The notes below the pieces were generated by a model, which had not been told where the DNA came from, did not search any database, and worked only from the letters and a program-made list of their open reading frames with translations. Made by a program: the position numbers and the translations under genes. From Amycolatopsis deserti (lineage in GTDB: Bacteria; Actinomycetota; Actinomycetes; Mycobacteriales; Pseudonocardiaceae), in NCBI RefSeq assembly GCF_014653945.1, contig NZ_BNAU01000002.1, positions 367,914-431,913 on the forward strand: a stretch of 64,000 nt of DNA, given 5' to 3'. Positions within the stretch are counted from its first letter, which is position 1; each line of letters begins with the position of its first letter. Below are positions 8,683 to 16,898 of the stretch, piece by piece.

Positions 8683-9108
8683 TCAGATGCGTTGCATCCA
8701 GTGCAGCAGCGCACCGCCGGTCTGCGCGGGGTCGATGAAATGTTCCGCCCAGCCGTCGTGGTCGGCAGACTCCCCGACGATCGCGGCACCGCCGGCGACG
8801 GCCAGCGCCTTGCACGCGCCGATCTCGGTGGTCTCCAGGGAAACGTGGTGCAGCCCGCCGCCCGACTTGGCCAGGTACCTCGTGATCGGGGTGTCAATCC
8901 GGTGCCGCGGAGCGAACACCTCGAGCCGGAGGCCGGCCCCCACTTGGATCCACGACCCGAGGATGTCCAGTTTGTCATCGCCGCCCTCTTCCTCGACGAC
9001 GCCGCCGAGGCAACCCAGGAGAGTGGCGACGACGTCGTGATAACGCTCCTTCGCGGTGACGATGCCGATGTGGTGCAAGGCGAAGAGCGGATCGCCGGAA
9101 GCCGTCAT
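8683..9108 (-). CDS. VOC/glyoxalase-fold protein, methylmalonyl-CoA epimerase-like
   Basis: 141-aa vicinal-oxygen-chelate protein with paired beta-alpha-beta-beta-beta modules: FALHHIGIVT near the N-terminus and GGGLHHVSLET in the middle supply the usual metal-binding His residues. Glu in RLEVFAP is another candidate ligand. ATG 9108 is preceded by GGAGGA at ideal spacing. The fold includes methylmalonyl-CoA epimerase, glyoxalase and ring-cleavage dioxygenases; the length and DILGSWIQVG segment fit an epimerase/lactoylglutathione-lyase-like subgroup. Epimerising an acyl-CoA for the adjacent operon is plausible but inferred. It may be co-transcribed with the thiolase operon, although 120 nt with two candidate regulatory sites separate them. 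Confidence 0.7.
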   Translation of the reverse strand: MTASGDPLFALHHIGIVTAKERYHDVVATLLGCLGGVVEEEGGDDKLDILGSWIQVGAGLRLEVFAPRHRIDTPITRYLAKSGGGLHHVSLETTEIGACKALAVAGGAAIVGESADHDGWAEHFIDPAQTGGALLHWMQRI

Positions 9109-9257
9109 CTGTCCTCCTCCAGAACATGCGGTGGCGCACCGGATCGTGCGGGAACCACCGCAGCGTCGCCGCACGCTGTGCGCGGATCGCGCCCGGATGG
9201 GCGGGTTGCCGACCGTGTGTACCTCGGGATCAGGCAGGGCGACTTCCCCAGCACCCG

Positions 9258-9274
9258 CGAAACCACGTGTTTCG
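9258..9274. promoter_or_regulatory. Palindromic operator candidate
   Basis: CGAAAC and GTTTCG flank a CACGT centre (17 nt, 6-bp perfect arms). It lies 116 nt upstream of the ferredoxin gene and about 24 nt from the CCCCCG motif at 9298. It could bind a dimeric repressor. Confidence 0.35.
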
Positions 9275-9297
9275 ACGCGGGCATGCCAGGGATCCGC

Positions 9298-9311
9298 CCC
9301 CCGTTCGGGCT
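9298..9311 (+). promoter_or_regulatory. CCCCCG-motif (ferredoxin operon)
   Basis: CCCCCGTTCGGGCT in the orientation of the ferredoxin gene, with its GGGC end 80 nt upstream of the ATG. Member of the shared motif set discussed in the findings. Confidence 0.55.
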
Positions 9312-9390
9312 GTCTTTCCCGGCGGAACGAGCCCGACCGTGCCGTCCGGCGCGAAAGTCGGCCTCTGCCTCGATGGAGAAGGAACGCCCG

Positions 9391-9594
9391 ATGACACTGA
9401 AAATCGTCGCGGACATCGCCGCGTGCAAGGGAACCGCCTGCTGCATGATGGAGTCGCCGGACCTGTGCGACGTCGACGAGACGACGGGGAAGGTCGTCGT
9501 CCTGGTCGACGAGATCGACGACGCACGGCGTGCGGACGCGGAAACCGCCGTCCGCGCGTGCCCGACGAAGGCGCTCGAACTCCGGGACTGCTGA
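9391..9594 (+). CDS. [3Fe-4S] ferredoxin
   Basis: 67-aa ferredoxin of the type that serves actinobacterial P450s and Rieske oxygenases. Cluster ligands C12, C18 (after a C17-C18 pair) and C57 in RACPTK; the absent fourth ligand indicates [3Fe-4S]. Acidic surface as usual. ATG 9391 follows GAAGGA; an ATG 18 nt upstream is in frame but has a poorer site. The reductase gene begins 3 nt after the stop, so the pair forms one electron-transfer unit. The P450 at 25106-26350 has no own redox partner and is a likely client. Confidence 0.9.
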   Translation: MTLKIVADIAACKGTACCMMESPDLCDVDETTGKVVVLVDEIDDARRADAETAVRACPTKALELRDC

Positions 9595-9596
9595 CC

Positions 9597-10799
9597 ATGG
9601 ACCGGATCGTGGTCGTCGGCGCGTCCGTCGCGGGCGTCAACGTCGTCGAGGCCCTGCGTCAGGGCGGCTTCGAGGGCGACGTCACGCTGGTCGGCGCGGA
9701 ACCGCAGCTGCCCTACGACCGGCCGCCGCTGTCGAAGGAAGCGCTGAAAGCGGGCCCCGGCGCCGCGGACGTGGCGTTGCGGCCGCGAGATTGGTACGAC
9801 GAACACGGCATCGCGCTGCGGCTCGGTCAGCGCGCGGTGCGCCTTTCCGCGGCCGCCAGGCAGGTCGTGCTCGCCGACGGCAGCCGGCTGCCCTACGACG
9901 GCCTGGTCATCGCCACCGGCTCCGCGGTGCGGACCTGGAACCAGACCGAGCAGACCGGCCCGGTCCGCGTGCTGCGGACGCTGTCCGACGCCGCGGCGCT
10001 GCACGCCGAACTCCGCCCTGGGCGCCACATCGTGATCATCGGGGCCGGGTTCATCGGCCTGGAGATCGCCGCGACCGCCCGCGAACTCGGCCTGGCTGCC
10101 TCGGTGATCGAGATCGAAGCCGCCCCACTCGCCCGCGTGGTCGGGGCGGAGACCGGCCGATGGTTCGCCGACCTGCACGCCGCCCATGGAGTTTCGGTGC
10201 ACGTCGGCAGCAGGATCGAGCGGATCGAGCGGTCCGGCGACCAGTCCAAGATCGCTCTCTCCGACGGGACCCACCTCACAGCCGACCTCGTCGTGGCCGG
10301 AGTCGGGGTCACCCCGGCCACGGCCTGGCTCGGCGGGAGCAACATCTCGATCGACGACGGGGTGGTCTGCGACGCGAGACTGCGCACAACGCTCCCGGGC
10401 GTGGTCGCCGCCGGCGACATCGCCCGCTGGCACAACCCGTTGTTCGGCCACGACATGCGCGTCGAGCACTGGCTCAACGCCGTCGAGCAGGGGAAGCACG
10501 CCGCACTGAGCCTGCTGGGCTCGGACGAGCCCTACACCCACGTCCCGTACTTCTGGTCCGACCAGTTCGGCGAAAAGATCCACAGCGTCGGGATCACCTC
10601 GGACGCCGACGTGTCGGCGGTCCGGCGGCTGGACGCGAACGGCATCTCGGTCGTCTTCGGCCGCCACGGCGTCGTCCGCGGTGCGCTGTGCGTGAACGCA
10701 CCCCGAGACGTCGCCCGTTACCGGCAGGCGATCCGGGACCGCACGCCGTGGGAGGACCTCGTTCCCGAACCGAATCGGAGCCCGCAATGGCCTACGTGA
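9597..10799 (+). CDS. NAD(P)H:ferredoxin reductase (FAD, putidaredoxin-reductase type)
   Basis: 400-aa FAD-dependent pyridine nucleotide oxidoreductase. N-terminal FAD fingerprint VVVGASVAGVNVVEAL, DRPPLSKEAL, ATGSAVR, a second GAGFIGLEIAATARELG fingerprint for NAD(P)H (about residues 143-158), and GVVAAGDIARWHNP for FAD. Glu/Ile after the second nucleotide motif (IEIEAAP) suggests NADH. It moves electrons from NAD(P)H to the preceding ferredoxin and on to a P450. It begins 3 nt after the ferredoxin stop and overlaps the next gene by 13 nt. Confidence 0.92.
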   Translation: MDRIVVVGASVAGVNVVEALRQGGFEGDVTLVGAEPQLPYDRPPLSKEALKAGPGAADVALRPRDWYDEHGIALRLGQRAVRLSAAARQVVLADGSRLPYDGLVIATGSAVRTWNQTEQTGPVRVLRTLSDAAALHAELRPGRHIVIIGAGFIGLEIAATARELGLAASVIEIEAAPLARVVGAETGRWFADLHAAHGVSVHVGSRIERIERSGDQSKIALSDGTHLTADLVVAGVGVTPATAWLGGSNISIDDGVVCDARLRTTLPGVVAAGDIARWHNPLFGHDMRVEHWLNAVEQGKHAALSLLGSDEPYTHVPYFWSDQFGEKIHSVGITSDADVSAVRRLDANGISVVFGRHGVVRGALCVNAPRDVARYRQAIRDRTPWEDLVPEPNRSPQWPT

Positions 10800-12388
10800 T
10801 CACCCAAGGATGCTGCAACGACGCCTCCTGCGTGCCGACCTGTCCGGTGCAGTGCATCCGGCCGCGCCCCGGCGACCCCGACTTCACCCACACCGAACAG
10901 CTGTACATCGACCCGAAAGCGTGCATCGACTGCGGCGCCTGCATGGACGCCTGCCCGGTGGAGGCGATCTACCCGGACTACGAGGTCCCGGACCACTACA
11001 GCGACTACGTCGACCTCAACGCCGAGTACTTCGACGCGCATCCGCTGTCCAAGGCGGACGTGCCCGGCTACACGCGGCGCGTCCTCCCCGACGGGCACGA
11101 CAGCCTCCGGGTCGCGGTCGTCGGGTCAGGCCCGGCCGGCATGTACGCCACCGGCCTGCTGAGCGAGATCCCCGGCGTCACGGTCTCGGTGTTCGACCGG
11201 CTCCCGACGCCGTTCGGCCTGATCCGCACCGGCGTCGCCCCGGACCACGTCCGCACCAAGTCGATCGCCGAACGGTTCGGCGCCTACCTCGATCGCCGCA
11301 CCGTCTCCTGCTTCTTCAACGTCGAGGTCGGCCGGGACATCACGCTGCCGGAACTGCTCGACCACCACCACGCGGTCATCTGGGCCGGCGGCGCGGGGGC
11401 CGACCGCGAGCTGGGCGTACCGGGCGAGCGCCTTGCCGGCGTCTGGTCCGCCCGGGACTTCGTCGCCTGGTACAACGGCCACCCCGAGTTCGCGGAACGC
11501 TCGTTCACCGTCCGCGGCGACCGGGCGGTCGTCGTCGGCAACGGCAACGTGGCCCTCGACGTGGCACGGACCCTGCTCCTCGGCCCCGATGTGCTGGGAC
11601 GCACCGACATCTCGGACACGGCTCTCGAGGCGCTCTCGCGGTCCGGCATCCGCGAGGTCGACATCGTGGCGCGGCGAGGACCCGAGCACGCCGCGTACTC
11701 GCTCAGCGAGTTGCTCGCCCTCTCGAAGCTCGACGGCATCGCGCTGCGGGCCGACCCCGGCGAGGTCGCCGCAGCTCCCGATCACGGTCGGCGGCACGAA
11801 ATCCTGCTCCGCGCGGCACGCGACGCCGGACGGCACGCCGATCGCGTGATCCGCCTGCGCTTCGGGCTGGAACCGGTCTCGATCGACGGCGGCGACCAGG
11901 TGCGATCGATCACCTTCCGGCGTACGGACGGCAGTCTCGAGACCATCCCGACGTCGGCCGTGTTCCGCGCGATCGGCTACCGCGGCGCGGAGGTCGAGGG
12001 CCTGCCGTTCGACCCGGTCACCGCGACCGTCCCGCACGACGGGGGCCGTGTCGTCGAACCGTCGTCCGATGAGAGCGTCCCCGGGCTCTACTGCTCGGGC
12101 TGGATCAAACGCGGACCCCGCGGCATCATCGGCACGAACAAGGCCGACGCGGCTGAGACGGTCGACAGCATCCTGCAGGACCTGGCCGACGACCGGCTGA
12201 GCGCTCCGGAACACGACCCGGCGGCGCTGGCCGGAATACTGGCCGCCCGCGGCGTCGACGTCGTCGACAAGTCCGGGTGGCACCGGATCGACGCGGCGGA
12301 GAAGTCGCGTGGCACCGGTCAAGGGCGGCCGCGGAAGAAGTTCATCGCGCTGAGCGAGTTGCTGCGGGCCGCGCACGACGGGACTTGA
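10787..12388 (+). CDS. Ferredoxin-fused NADPH:ferredoxin reductase, FprB-like
   Basis: 533 aa. N-terminal two-cluster ferredoxin domain with Cys at 9, 15, 19, 23 and 46, 49, 52, 56 (CIDCGACMDACPVEAI). The adrenodoxin-reductase-like domain begins near residue 105: VAVVGSGPAGMYAT for FAD, PFGLIRTGVAPDH, and VVVGNGNVALDVAR for NADP. C-terminal GWIKRGPRGIIGTNK is the family signature. FprB of mycobacteria has the same layout and length. Together with the preceding ferredoxin and reductase this gives two alternative electron inputs in one operon. It ends at a strong hairpin. Confidence 0.92.
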   Translation: MAYVITQGCCNDASCVPTCPVQCIRPRPGDPDFTHTEQLYIDPKACIDCGACMDACPVEAIYPDYEVPDHYSDYVDLNAEYFDAHPLSKADVPGYTRRVLPDGHDSLRVAVVGSGPAGMYATGLLSEIPGVTVSVFDRLPTPFGLIRTGVAPDHVRTKSIAERFGAYLDRRTVSCFFNVEVGRDITLPELLDHHHAVIWAGGAGADRELGVPGERLAGVWSARDFVAWYNGHPEFAERSFTVRGDRAVVVGNGNVALDVARTLLLGPDVLGRTDISDTALEALSRSGIREVDIVARRGPEHAAYSLSELLALSKLDGIALRADPGEVAAAPDHGRRHEILLRAARDAGRHADRVIRLRFGLEPVSIDGGDQVRSITFRRTDGSLETIPTSAVFRAIGYRGAEVEGLPFDPVTATVPHDGGRVVEPSSDESVPGLYCSGWIKRGPRGIIGTNKADAAETVDSILQDLADDRLSAPEHDPAALAGILAARGVDVVDKSGWHRIDAAEKSRGTGQGRPRKKFIALSELLRAAHDGT

Positions 12389-12402
12389 ACCCCGCGCAAC
12401 AC

Positions 12403-12437
12403 AATGCCGGCCTGATCGGACTGGGCAGGCCGGCATT
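12403..12437. terminator. Perfect 12-bp terminator hairpin
   Basis: AATGCCGGCCTG (12403-12414) and CAGGCCGGCATT (12426-12437) are perfect complements around an 11-nt loop. They lie between the convergent FprB-like gene and the amine-oxidase operon, so the hairpin likely acts in both directions. Confidence 0.85.
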
Positions 12438-12566
12438 CATCGGCCGGTCCTCAGCCCGCCGGCGGGCGCGCGGAAGGCGGCTTCGTCCTCGGCGACGGCC
12501 CGGCGAAGTGACCGGCCCCTCACGAGTTCGGACCGCCCAGCGGCTCATCGTGGACGGGGATGGATG

Positions 12567-13868
12567 TCAGGTGGCCGTCTTTCGCCAGGCGGTGGGCGTC
12601 AGGGACCGCTGCAGCAGCACCTCGTCGGCGGCGCGGTCGCCCGAGCGCAGCGCACCGTCCATGCTGCTCACCCAGTGCTCCGCGGTGTGCTCGCCGGCGA
12701 AGTGGATCCTTCCCCAGCCGACAGCACGGGCCAGCAACGCGGGCAGCCGCGGGAAGTCGGCCATCGGACACGACACGACGCCCCCGGCGTACTCGTCCCT
12801 CGTCCAATCCTGGAGCACGCCGGAGAGCCGCTCGGGCTCGGTGCCCGACGCCACCCGGACGAGGTCGTCGAGCGCGGCGAGCGCCCGGTCTTCGTCCCGC
12901 AGGAAGCCGTCGCTCAGGTCGGGCACCAGGCCGTAGACGACGACCGTGTCGTGTTCACCCGGCTCGCCGGCCCAGGCGAAGGAAATCGGCCCGTCGCTCG
13001 TGACGGTCGTCCCGAGCCGCCGCCGGAGCTCGGTTCCGCCGGCGTACTGCCCGGCGACCTTGCCGCCTTGGGACATCGACGTGGTCAGCAGGGCCTGGGT
13101 CTTCCACTCCGGCAGCACCGGGTCGAAGCTGATGCGGCGGGTCGGAGTCACCGGTGTCGCGACGATGACGTTCGCGGTGGTGAACTCGGCCGACGCGGTC
13201 TTGACCGTGGTCTCGAAGGTCTCCTGGTTCTGGCGGATCGAGCGCACCACCTGGCCGAACCGGATGTCCAGGCCCGCGGCCATCGCGGTCGCAAGGGCAT
13301 CGGCGCCGCCCGGGATCATCCAGCACGTCTTCCCGGAGTGCGGCGGGTGAATCGTGGACATCGGGGTTTCTTCGGGCTCGTGCACCGGGTTCGCCCCCGC
13401 CTGTGCCCGGACCAACGTCCGGGCCAACGGCGACAGCCGAGCCCGCGCCGTCCACGACGCGATCGATTCCGTAGCCACCGGCGGAACGGCGTTCAGCGCC
13501 GCGCGCACCTCGTCAGCGACCTTCGCGGACTCCTCCGGCGTCAGCCGCCGCCCTTGGCACACCACGGTGTTCTCCAGAACGGAGGCGATATCGACCCGCC
13601 CGTCCGGCCCGGGCCGCAGCAGGTTCATGGTGGGGGTCAGCTTCACCCCGAACTCGGCGCACGCGCGCAGGATCCGGTTCTGGCCGAGGTCGATGAAGGA
13701 CCCGCCGAGGTCGGCGGGCTGGCCGTGGCGCAGGCGGTCCCGCTCGGTGCGGGTGCGACCACCGACGCGCGAGGTCGCTTCGAGGACGACGACTTCCTCA
13801 CCGGCCGCCTGCAGCTTGCGTGCTGCGGCGAGTCCCGCGAGCCCGGCTCCGACGACGACAGTGCTCAT
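12567..13868 (-). CDS. Flavin monoamine oxidase family protein (2)
   Basis: 433-aa FAD amine oxidase. N-terminal dinucleotide fold VVVGAGLAGLAAARKL with the ATSRVGGRTRTER continuation (residues 3-44). C-terminal GRIHFAGEHTAEHWVSSMDGA block, where the aromatic-cage Trp and FAD contacts lie. No Cys occurs at the usual covalent-FAD site in this block (AEHW), so FAD is probably non-covalent. It oxidises a C-N bond to an imine with release of H2O2. Its ATG overlaps the stop of the preceding paralogue (ATGA), so the two may form a heteromer or act in sequence. Confidence 0.9.
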   Translation of the reverse strand: MSTVVVGAGLAGLAAARKLQAAGEEVVVLEATSRVGGRTRTERDRLRHGQPADLGGSFIDLGQNRILRACAEFGVKLTPTMNLLRPGPDGRVDIASVLENTVVCQGRRLTPEESAKVADEVRAALNAVPPVATESIASWTARARLSPLARTLVRAQAGANPVHEPEETPMSTIHPPHSGKTCWMIPGGADALATAMAAGLDIRFGQVVRSIRQNQETFETTVKTASAEFTTANVIVATPVTPTRRISFDPVLPEWKTQALLTTSMSQGGKVAGQYAGGTELRRRLGTTVTSDGPISFAWAGEPGEHDTVVVYGLVPDLSDGFLRDEDRALAALDDLVRVASGTEPERLSGVLQDWTRDEYAGGVVSCPMADFPRLPALLARAVGWGRIHFAGEHTAEHWVSSMDGALRSGDRAADEVLLQRSLTPTAWRKTAT

Positions 13869-15202
13869 GCCCGCACCAACCCTGCTTCGATTTCCTTCTG
13901 GGCCAACGATTCGGACGCGCGGAGCACTTCGCCCGCGGCGCGCAGGCCGGACAACGCCGCACCTTCGAGAGTTCCTTGGTAGTAGACGTCGGTGTGGTCG
14001 CCGGCGAAATGCACCCGGTGGTGCGGCACGGCGAACTGGGCGGCGAAGGCGCCCCCGCGTCCGGTGAAGTCGGCGTAGGTGCTCACCGACCTGACGTACG
14101 GGTCGGTCGTCCAGTTGTGCTGCCGGCTGGCGAGACGGGTAACCGGGGCACCCACGGCCGCCTCGACGACGGCGTCGAGCGCGTCGGCCGCGGCCCCTTC
14201 GGTTTCCAGGACGAACCGGTCGTCACCGGTGATGAAGCCGCTGACGACGGCGGGACCTTCGGTCGTGTACTGGTTGCTCACGAACGCCGTGTTGACCGGC
14301 CCGTCCGATGACACCACCTGCCTCAGCGCCGCGCGGACAGCGTCGCCTTCGGCGTACTGGCAGGCGACCTTGCCGCCCCGCGCACGCTGCAGCGACGACA
14401 GCGCCGCCATCAGGTTGGCCGGCAGCGGCGGGTCGAAACTCAGCGCGCCGGTGATGGACGCCGGAACGGCCACGATCACCCGATCGCCGGCCAGCCGCTC
14501 CCCGCTTTCCAGCTCGACCTCGACGCCGTCACGGCGCTGGCGCACCGCACGCGCCGGCGAGTTCAGCCGCACGTCGAGGTCTTTCGCGAGCGTCTCGGGC
14601 AGGACCTGTGACCCGCCGACGATGCGCTGGATGGTGAAGTGGCCCGTTTCGACCAGCACCCCGGAGACGTCGATCTGGTGCGTCTCGTACGGGACCAGGT
14701 GGGAGATCGCGATCAGCGCCGCTTCCGCGTCCGGCGAGAGGTCCAGGCGGCCGACCCACTGGCTGACCAGCTCGTGGCGCGCCGGGGGGTGGGTCCGCAC
14801 GGCCGCGCGGATCTCCCGGTCGACGGCGGCGAACCGCTCACCCCGGAGCGCCTCTCCGCCGAGGACGATGTGGCCTTCGTTGAGCATCCCGTGCACGAAC
14901 AGCTCCTCGGGCGCGGTGTCGTCCCGCCACAGCCAGAACGGCTCGGAGAGTTCGACGCCCACCTCGGCGCAGAGCTTCGTAATTGCCTGGGACGGCCCCA
15001 GCAGGAGTTCGCCGCCAAGATCGCATTGCTGCCCTGCGGCGAACCCTTCGCGCACGGTGTAGGCCCGCCCGCCCACCCGGTCGCCGGCCTCGAGCACGAC
15101 GACCGGAACGCCCGCGGTGGCGAGCTGGTGCGCGGCCGTCAGCCCAGCCACACCGGCGCCGAGCACCACCACCGGGCGCCTGCCGTCGTCCGCTGTCTCC
15201 AT
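13865..15202 (-). CDS. Flavin monoamine oxidase family protein (1)
   Basis: 445-aa paralogue of the downstream oxidase. VVVLGAGVAGLTAAHQL and AGDRVGGRAYTV form the FAD site; VHFAGDHTDVYYQGTLEGA is the C-terminal FAD block, with Y-Y in place of the usual cage residue pair. ATG 15202 is chosen over the TTG two codons upstream because AGGA lies about 7 nt before it. It likely converts a primary or secondary amine to an imine/aldehyde. It heads a two-gene operon, divergent from the aldehyde dehydrogenase that would take its product. A P450 gene relic separates them. Confidence 0.9.
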   Translation of the reverse strand: METADDGRRPVVVLGAGVAGLTAAHQLATAGVPVVVLEAGDRVGGRAYTVREGFAAGQQCDLGGELLLGPSQAITKLCAEVGVELSEPFWLWRDDTAPEELFVHGMLNEGHIVLGGEALRGERFAAVDREIRAAVRTHPPARHELVSQWVGRLDLSPDAEAALIAISHLVPYETHQIDVSGVLVETGHFTIQRIVGGSQVLPETLAKDLDVRLNSPARAVRQRRDGVEVELESGERLAGDRVIVAVPASITGALSFDPPLPANLMAALSSLQRARGGKVACQYAEGDAVRAALRQVVSSDGPVNTAFVSNQYTTEGPAVVSGFITGDDRFVLETEGAAADALDAVVEAAVGAPVTRLASRQHNWTTDPYVRSVSTYADFTGRGGAFAAQFAVPHHRVHFAGDHTDVYYQGTLEGAALSGLRAAGEVLRASESLAQKEIEAGLVRA

Positions 15203-15236
15203 CAGCAATCCTGTCGTTGTTCAGGGGGAGGTCGGT

Positions 15237-15400
15237 TCAGCACAACCGCACGGGCATCGCCGTGTCCTGGGTGAGCGTGTACGAGGTCGCCATCCGGCCG
15301 AAGCGAGCACGTCGCTCTCGGACCAGAAAACGCCACTCGGCGCTGGAGACGTAGCGCTGCGCAAGAAATGTGCCCACATGGGTGGCTGCCGCGCGGCCTC
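15237..15400 (-). pseudogene. Cytochrome P450 C-terminal relic
   Basis: The minus strand ends in ATSYTLTQDTAMPVRLC and a TGA at 15237-15239. This closely matches the end of the intact P450 at 25106 (SYSLNQYTAMPVRLR), and the DNA also matches (GGGCATCGCCGTG in both on the plus strand). Upstream in frame, THVGTFLAQRY resembles a haem-loop (HxCxGxxLA) that has lost the Cys. The frame meets a stop at 15426 and nothing P450-like is seen further upstream. So only about 55 codons of a former P450 gene remain. It fills most of the 307-nt gap between the amine oxidase and aldehyde dehydrogenase genes. Confidence 0.6.
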
Positions 15401-15410
15401 CGCGTGCCTT

Positions 15411-15424
15411 CCCCCGGACGGGCG
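15411..15424 (+). promoter_or_regulatory. CCCCCG-motif (aldehyde dehydrogenase operon)
   Basis: CCCCCGGACGGGCG, identical over 15 nt (with the next C) to the copy at 22195. Oriented towards the aldehyde dehydrogenase, with its GGGC end 86 nt from the start codon. Confidence 0.6.
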
Positions 15425-15509
15425 CTCAATGCCGGCCACGCCGTCCGCGAGGCGCGGGGTGTGCCTTGAATGGCGCAGCGCCCGGACGAGCTGACGAGCG
15501 AGGGACCCG

Positions 15510-16883
15510 ATGAGCAAGTACACCGTGACCGACCCCAGCACCGGGGAGACGGTCTCGAAGTTCGCGACGTTCACCGACGAGGAGGTGAGAGCCGGCATCG
15601 ACCGCGCGGACTCCGCGTACCGGAACTGGGGCCGGTCGTCGCCGTTGGCCGAACGGTCCGCTCTTCTCAGCCGGGTTGCCGCGCTGTACCGGGAGCGGCG
15701 CGAGGGCCTCGCCCGCATTGTCGTGCGCGAAGTGGGCAAGCCGATCACATCCGCACTCGGCGAGGTCGACGTCTGCGCTGACATCTTCCAGTACTACTCG
15801 GACAAGGCGGAGGAGTTCCTCGCCGACGAGCAACTGGAACTGCTGACGACACCGGGCAAGGCGATAATCCGGCGCACTCCGATCGGGGTGGTCCTCGGGG
15901 TCATGCCGTGGAACTACCCGTACTACCAGGTGGCGCGGTTCGCCGCGCCGAACTTGCTCCTCGGCAACACGATCCTGCTCAAGCACGCCTCGCAGTGCCC
16001 CGAATCGGCCGCGGCGATCGCGGGGATCTTCGCCGACGCGGGATATCCCGAAGGCGCGTACGAAATGCTGTACGCCACCAGCGCGCAAATCGAGGACGTC
16101 CTCGCCGATCCGCGGGTGCAGGGGGTTTCGGTCACCGGGTCCGAAGCCGCCGGCTCGGCCGTCGCGCGAATCGCCGGGCAGCACCTGAAGAAGGTCGTGC
16201 TGGAACTCGGCGGCTCGGACCCGTTCATCGTGCTCAGTTCGGACGACCTCGACGCGACCGTCGAATGCGCGCTGTGGGCGCGGTTCTACGAGAACGCCGG
16301 GCAAGTCTGCTGCGGCGCCAAGCGGTTCATCCTCGCCGACGAGGTGTATGAGCCGTTCCTGGAGAAGTTCCTCGCGGCGCTGCGGAAACTGCGGCCGTCC
16401 GACCCGGCGAAACCGGACACGCTGCTAGGGCCGGTGTCCTCGGTGGCGGCCGCGGACTTCCTGGCCGATCAGCTGAATCGGGCCGTCGCGAGTGGCGCGC
16501 GCGTCGCGCTCGGCGGCGGACGGCACGGTGCGTTCGTCGAGCCGACCGTGCTGGTCGACATCGCCCCCGGGAACGAGGCCGCCCGCGAAGAGTTCTTCGG
16601 CCCCTTCGCCCACGTTTACCGCGTCGCGTCCGAGGAAGAGGCCATCGCCGTCGCCAACGACACCCCGTTCGGGCTCGGAGCGTACGTGTTCAGCGCGGAC
16701 CAGGAACAGGCGCTGCGGGTGGCCGACCGGATCGACGCCGGGATGGTGTCGGTCAACACCTTCGGTGGCGAAGGCCCGGAAGTGCCGTTCGGAGGGACCA
16801 AGCGCTCCGGCTTCGGCCGCGAGCTGGGGCGGTTCGGACTGGACGAATTCGCCAACCGCAAGCTCATTCGCACCGGCGTGTGA
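15510..16883 (+). CDS. NAD(P)+-dependent aldehyde dehydrogenase
   Basis: 457-aa aldehyde dehydrogenase, close to succinate-semialdehyde dehydrogenase-like enzymes. Seen: VMPWNYPYYQ (oxyanion Asn), general base Glu232 in LELGGSDPF, catalytic Cys267 in GQVCCGAKRF, EEFFGPFAHVYR and the C-terminal EVPFGGTKRSGFGRELG. It oxidises an aldehyde to the acid. ATG 15510 follows GAGGG. With the amine oxidases next door, it most likely handles the aldehyde left after deamination. The alcohol dehydrogenase gene follows 15 nt downstream, so the two form an operon. Confidence 0.93.
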   Translation: MSKYTVTDPSTGETVSKFATFTDEEVRAGIDRADSAYRNWGRSSPLAERSALLSRVAALYRERREGLARIVVREVGKPITSALGEVDVCADIFQYYSDKAEEFLADEQLELLTTPGKAIIRRTPIGVVLGVMPWNYPYYQVARFAAPNLLLGNTILLKHASQCPESAAAIAGIFADAGYPEGAYEMLYATSAQIEDVLADPRVQGVSVTGSEAAGSAVARIAGQHLKKVVLELGGSDPFIVLSSDDLDATVECALWARFYENAGQVCCGAKRFILADEVYEPFLEKFLAALRKLRPSDPAKPDTLLGPVSSVAAADFLADQLNRAVASGARVALGGGRHGAFVEPTVLVDIAPGNEAAREEFFGPFAHVYRVASEEEAIAVANDTPFGLGAYVFSADQEQALRVADRIDAGMVSVNTFGGEGPEVPFGGTKRSGFGRELGRFGLDEFANRKLIRTGV

Positions 16884-16898
16884 CAGGAGGACCGAACA

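Noticed and set aside
9105-10787. Long minus-strand frame opposite the ferredoxin and reductase genes
   Set aside because: Same shadow effect; no protein motif and no plausible start signal.
15216-15225. GTTCAGGGGG as a motif copy serving the amine oxidase operon
   Set aside because: Only the right half is present; the GCCC half is missing and the distance to the start is only about 13 nt.
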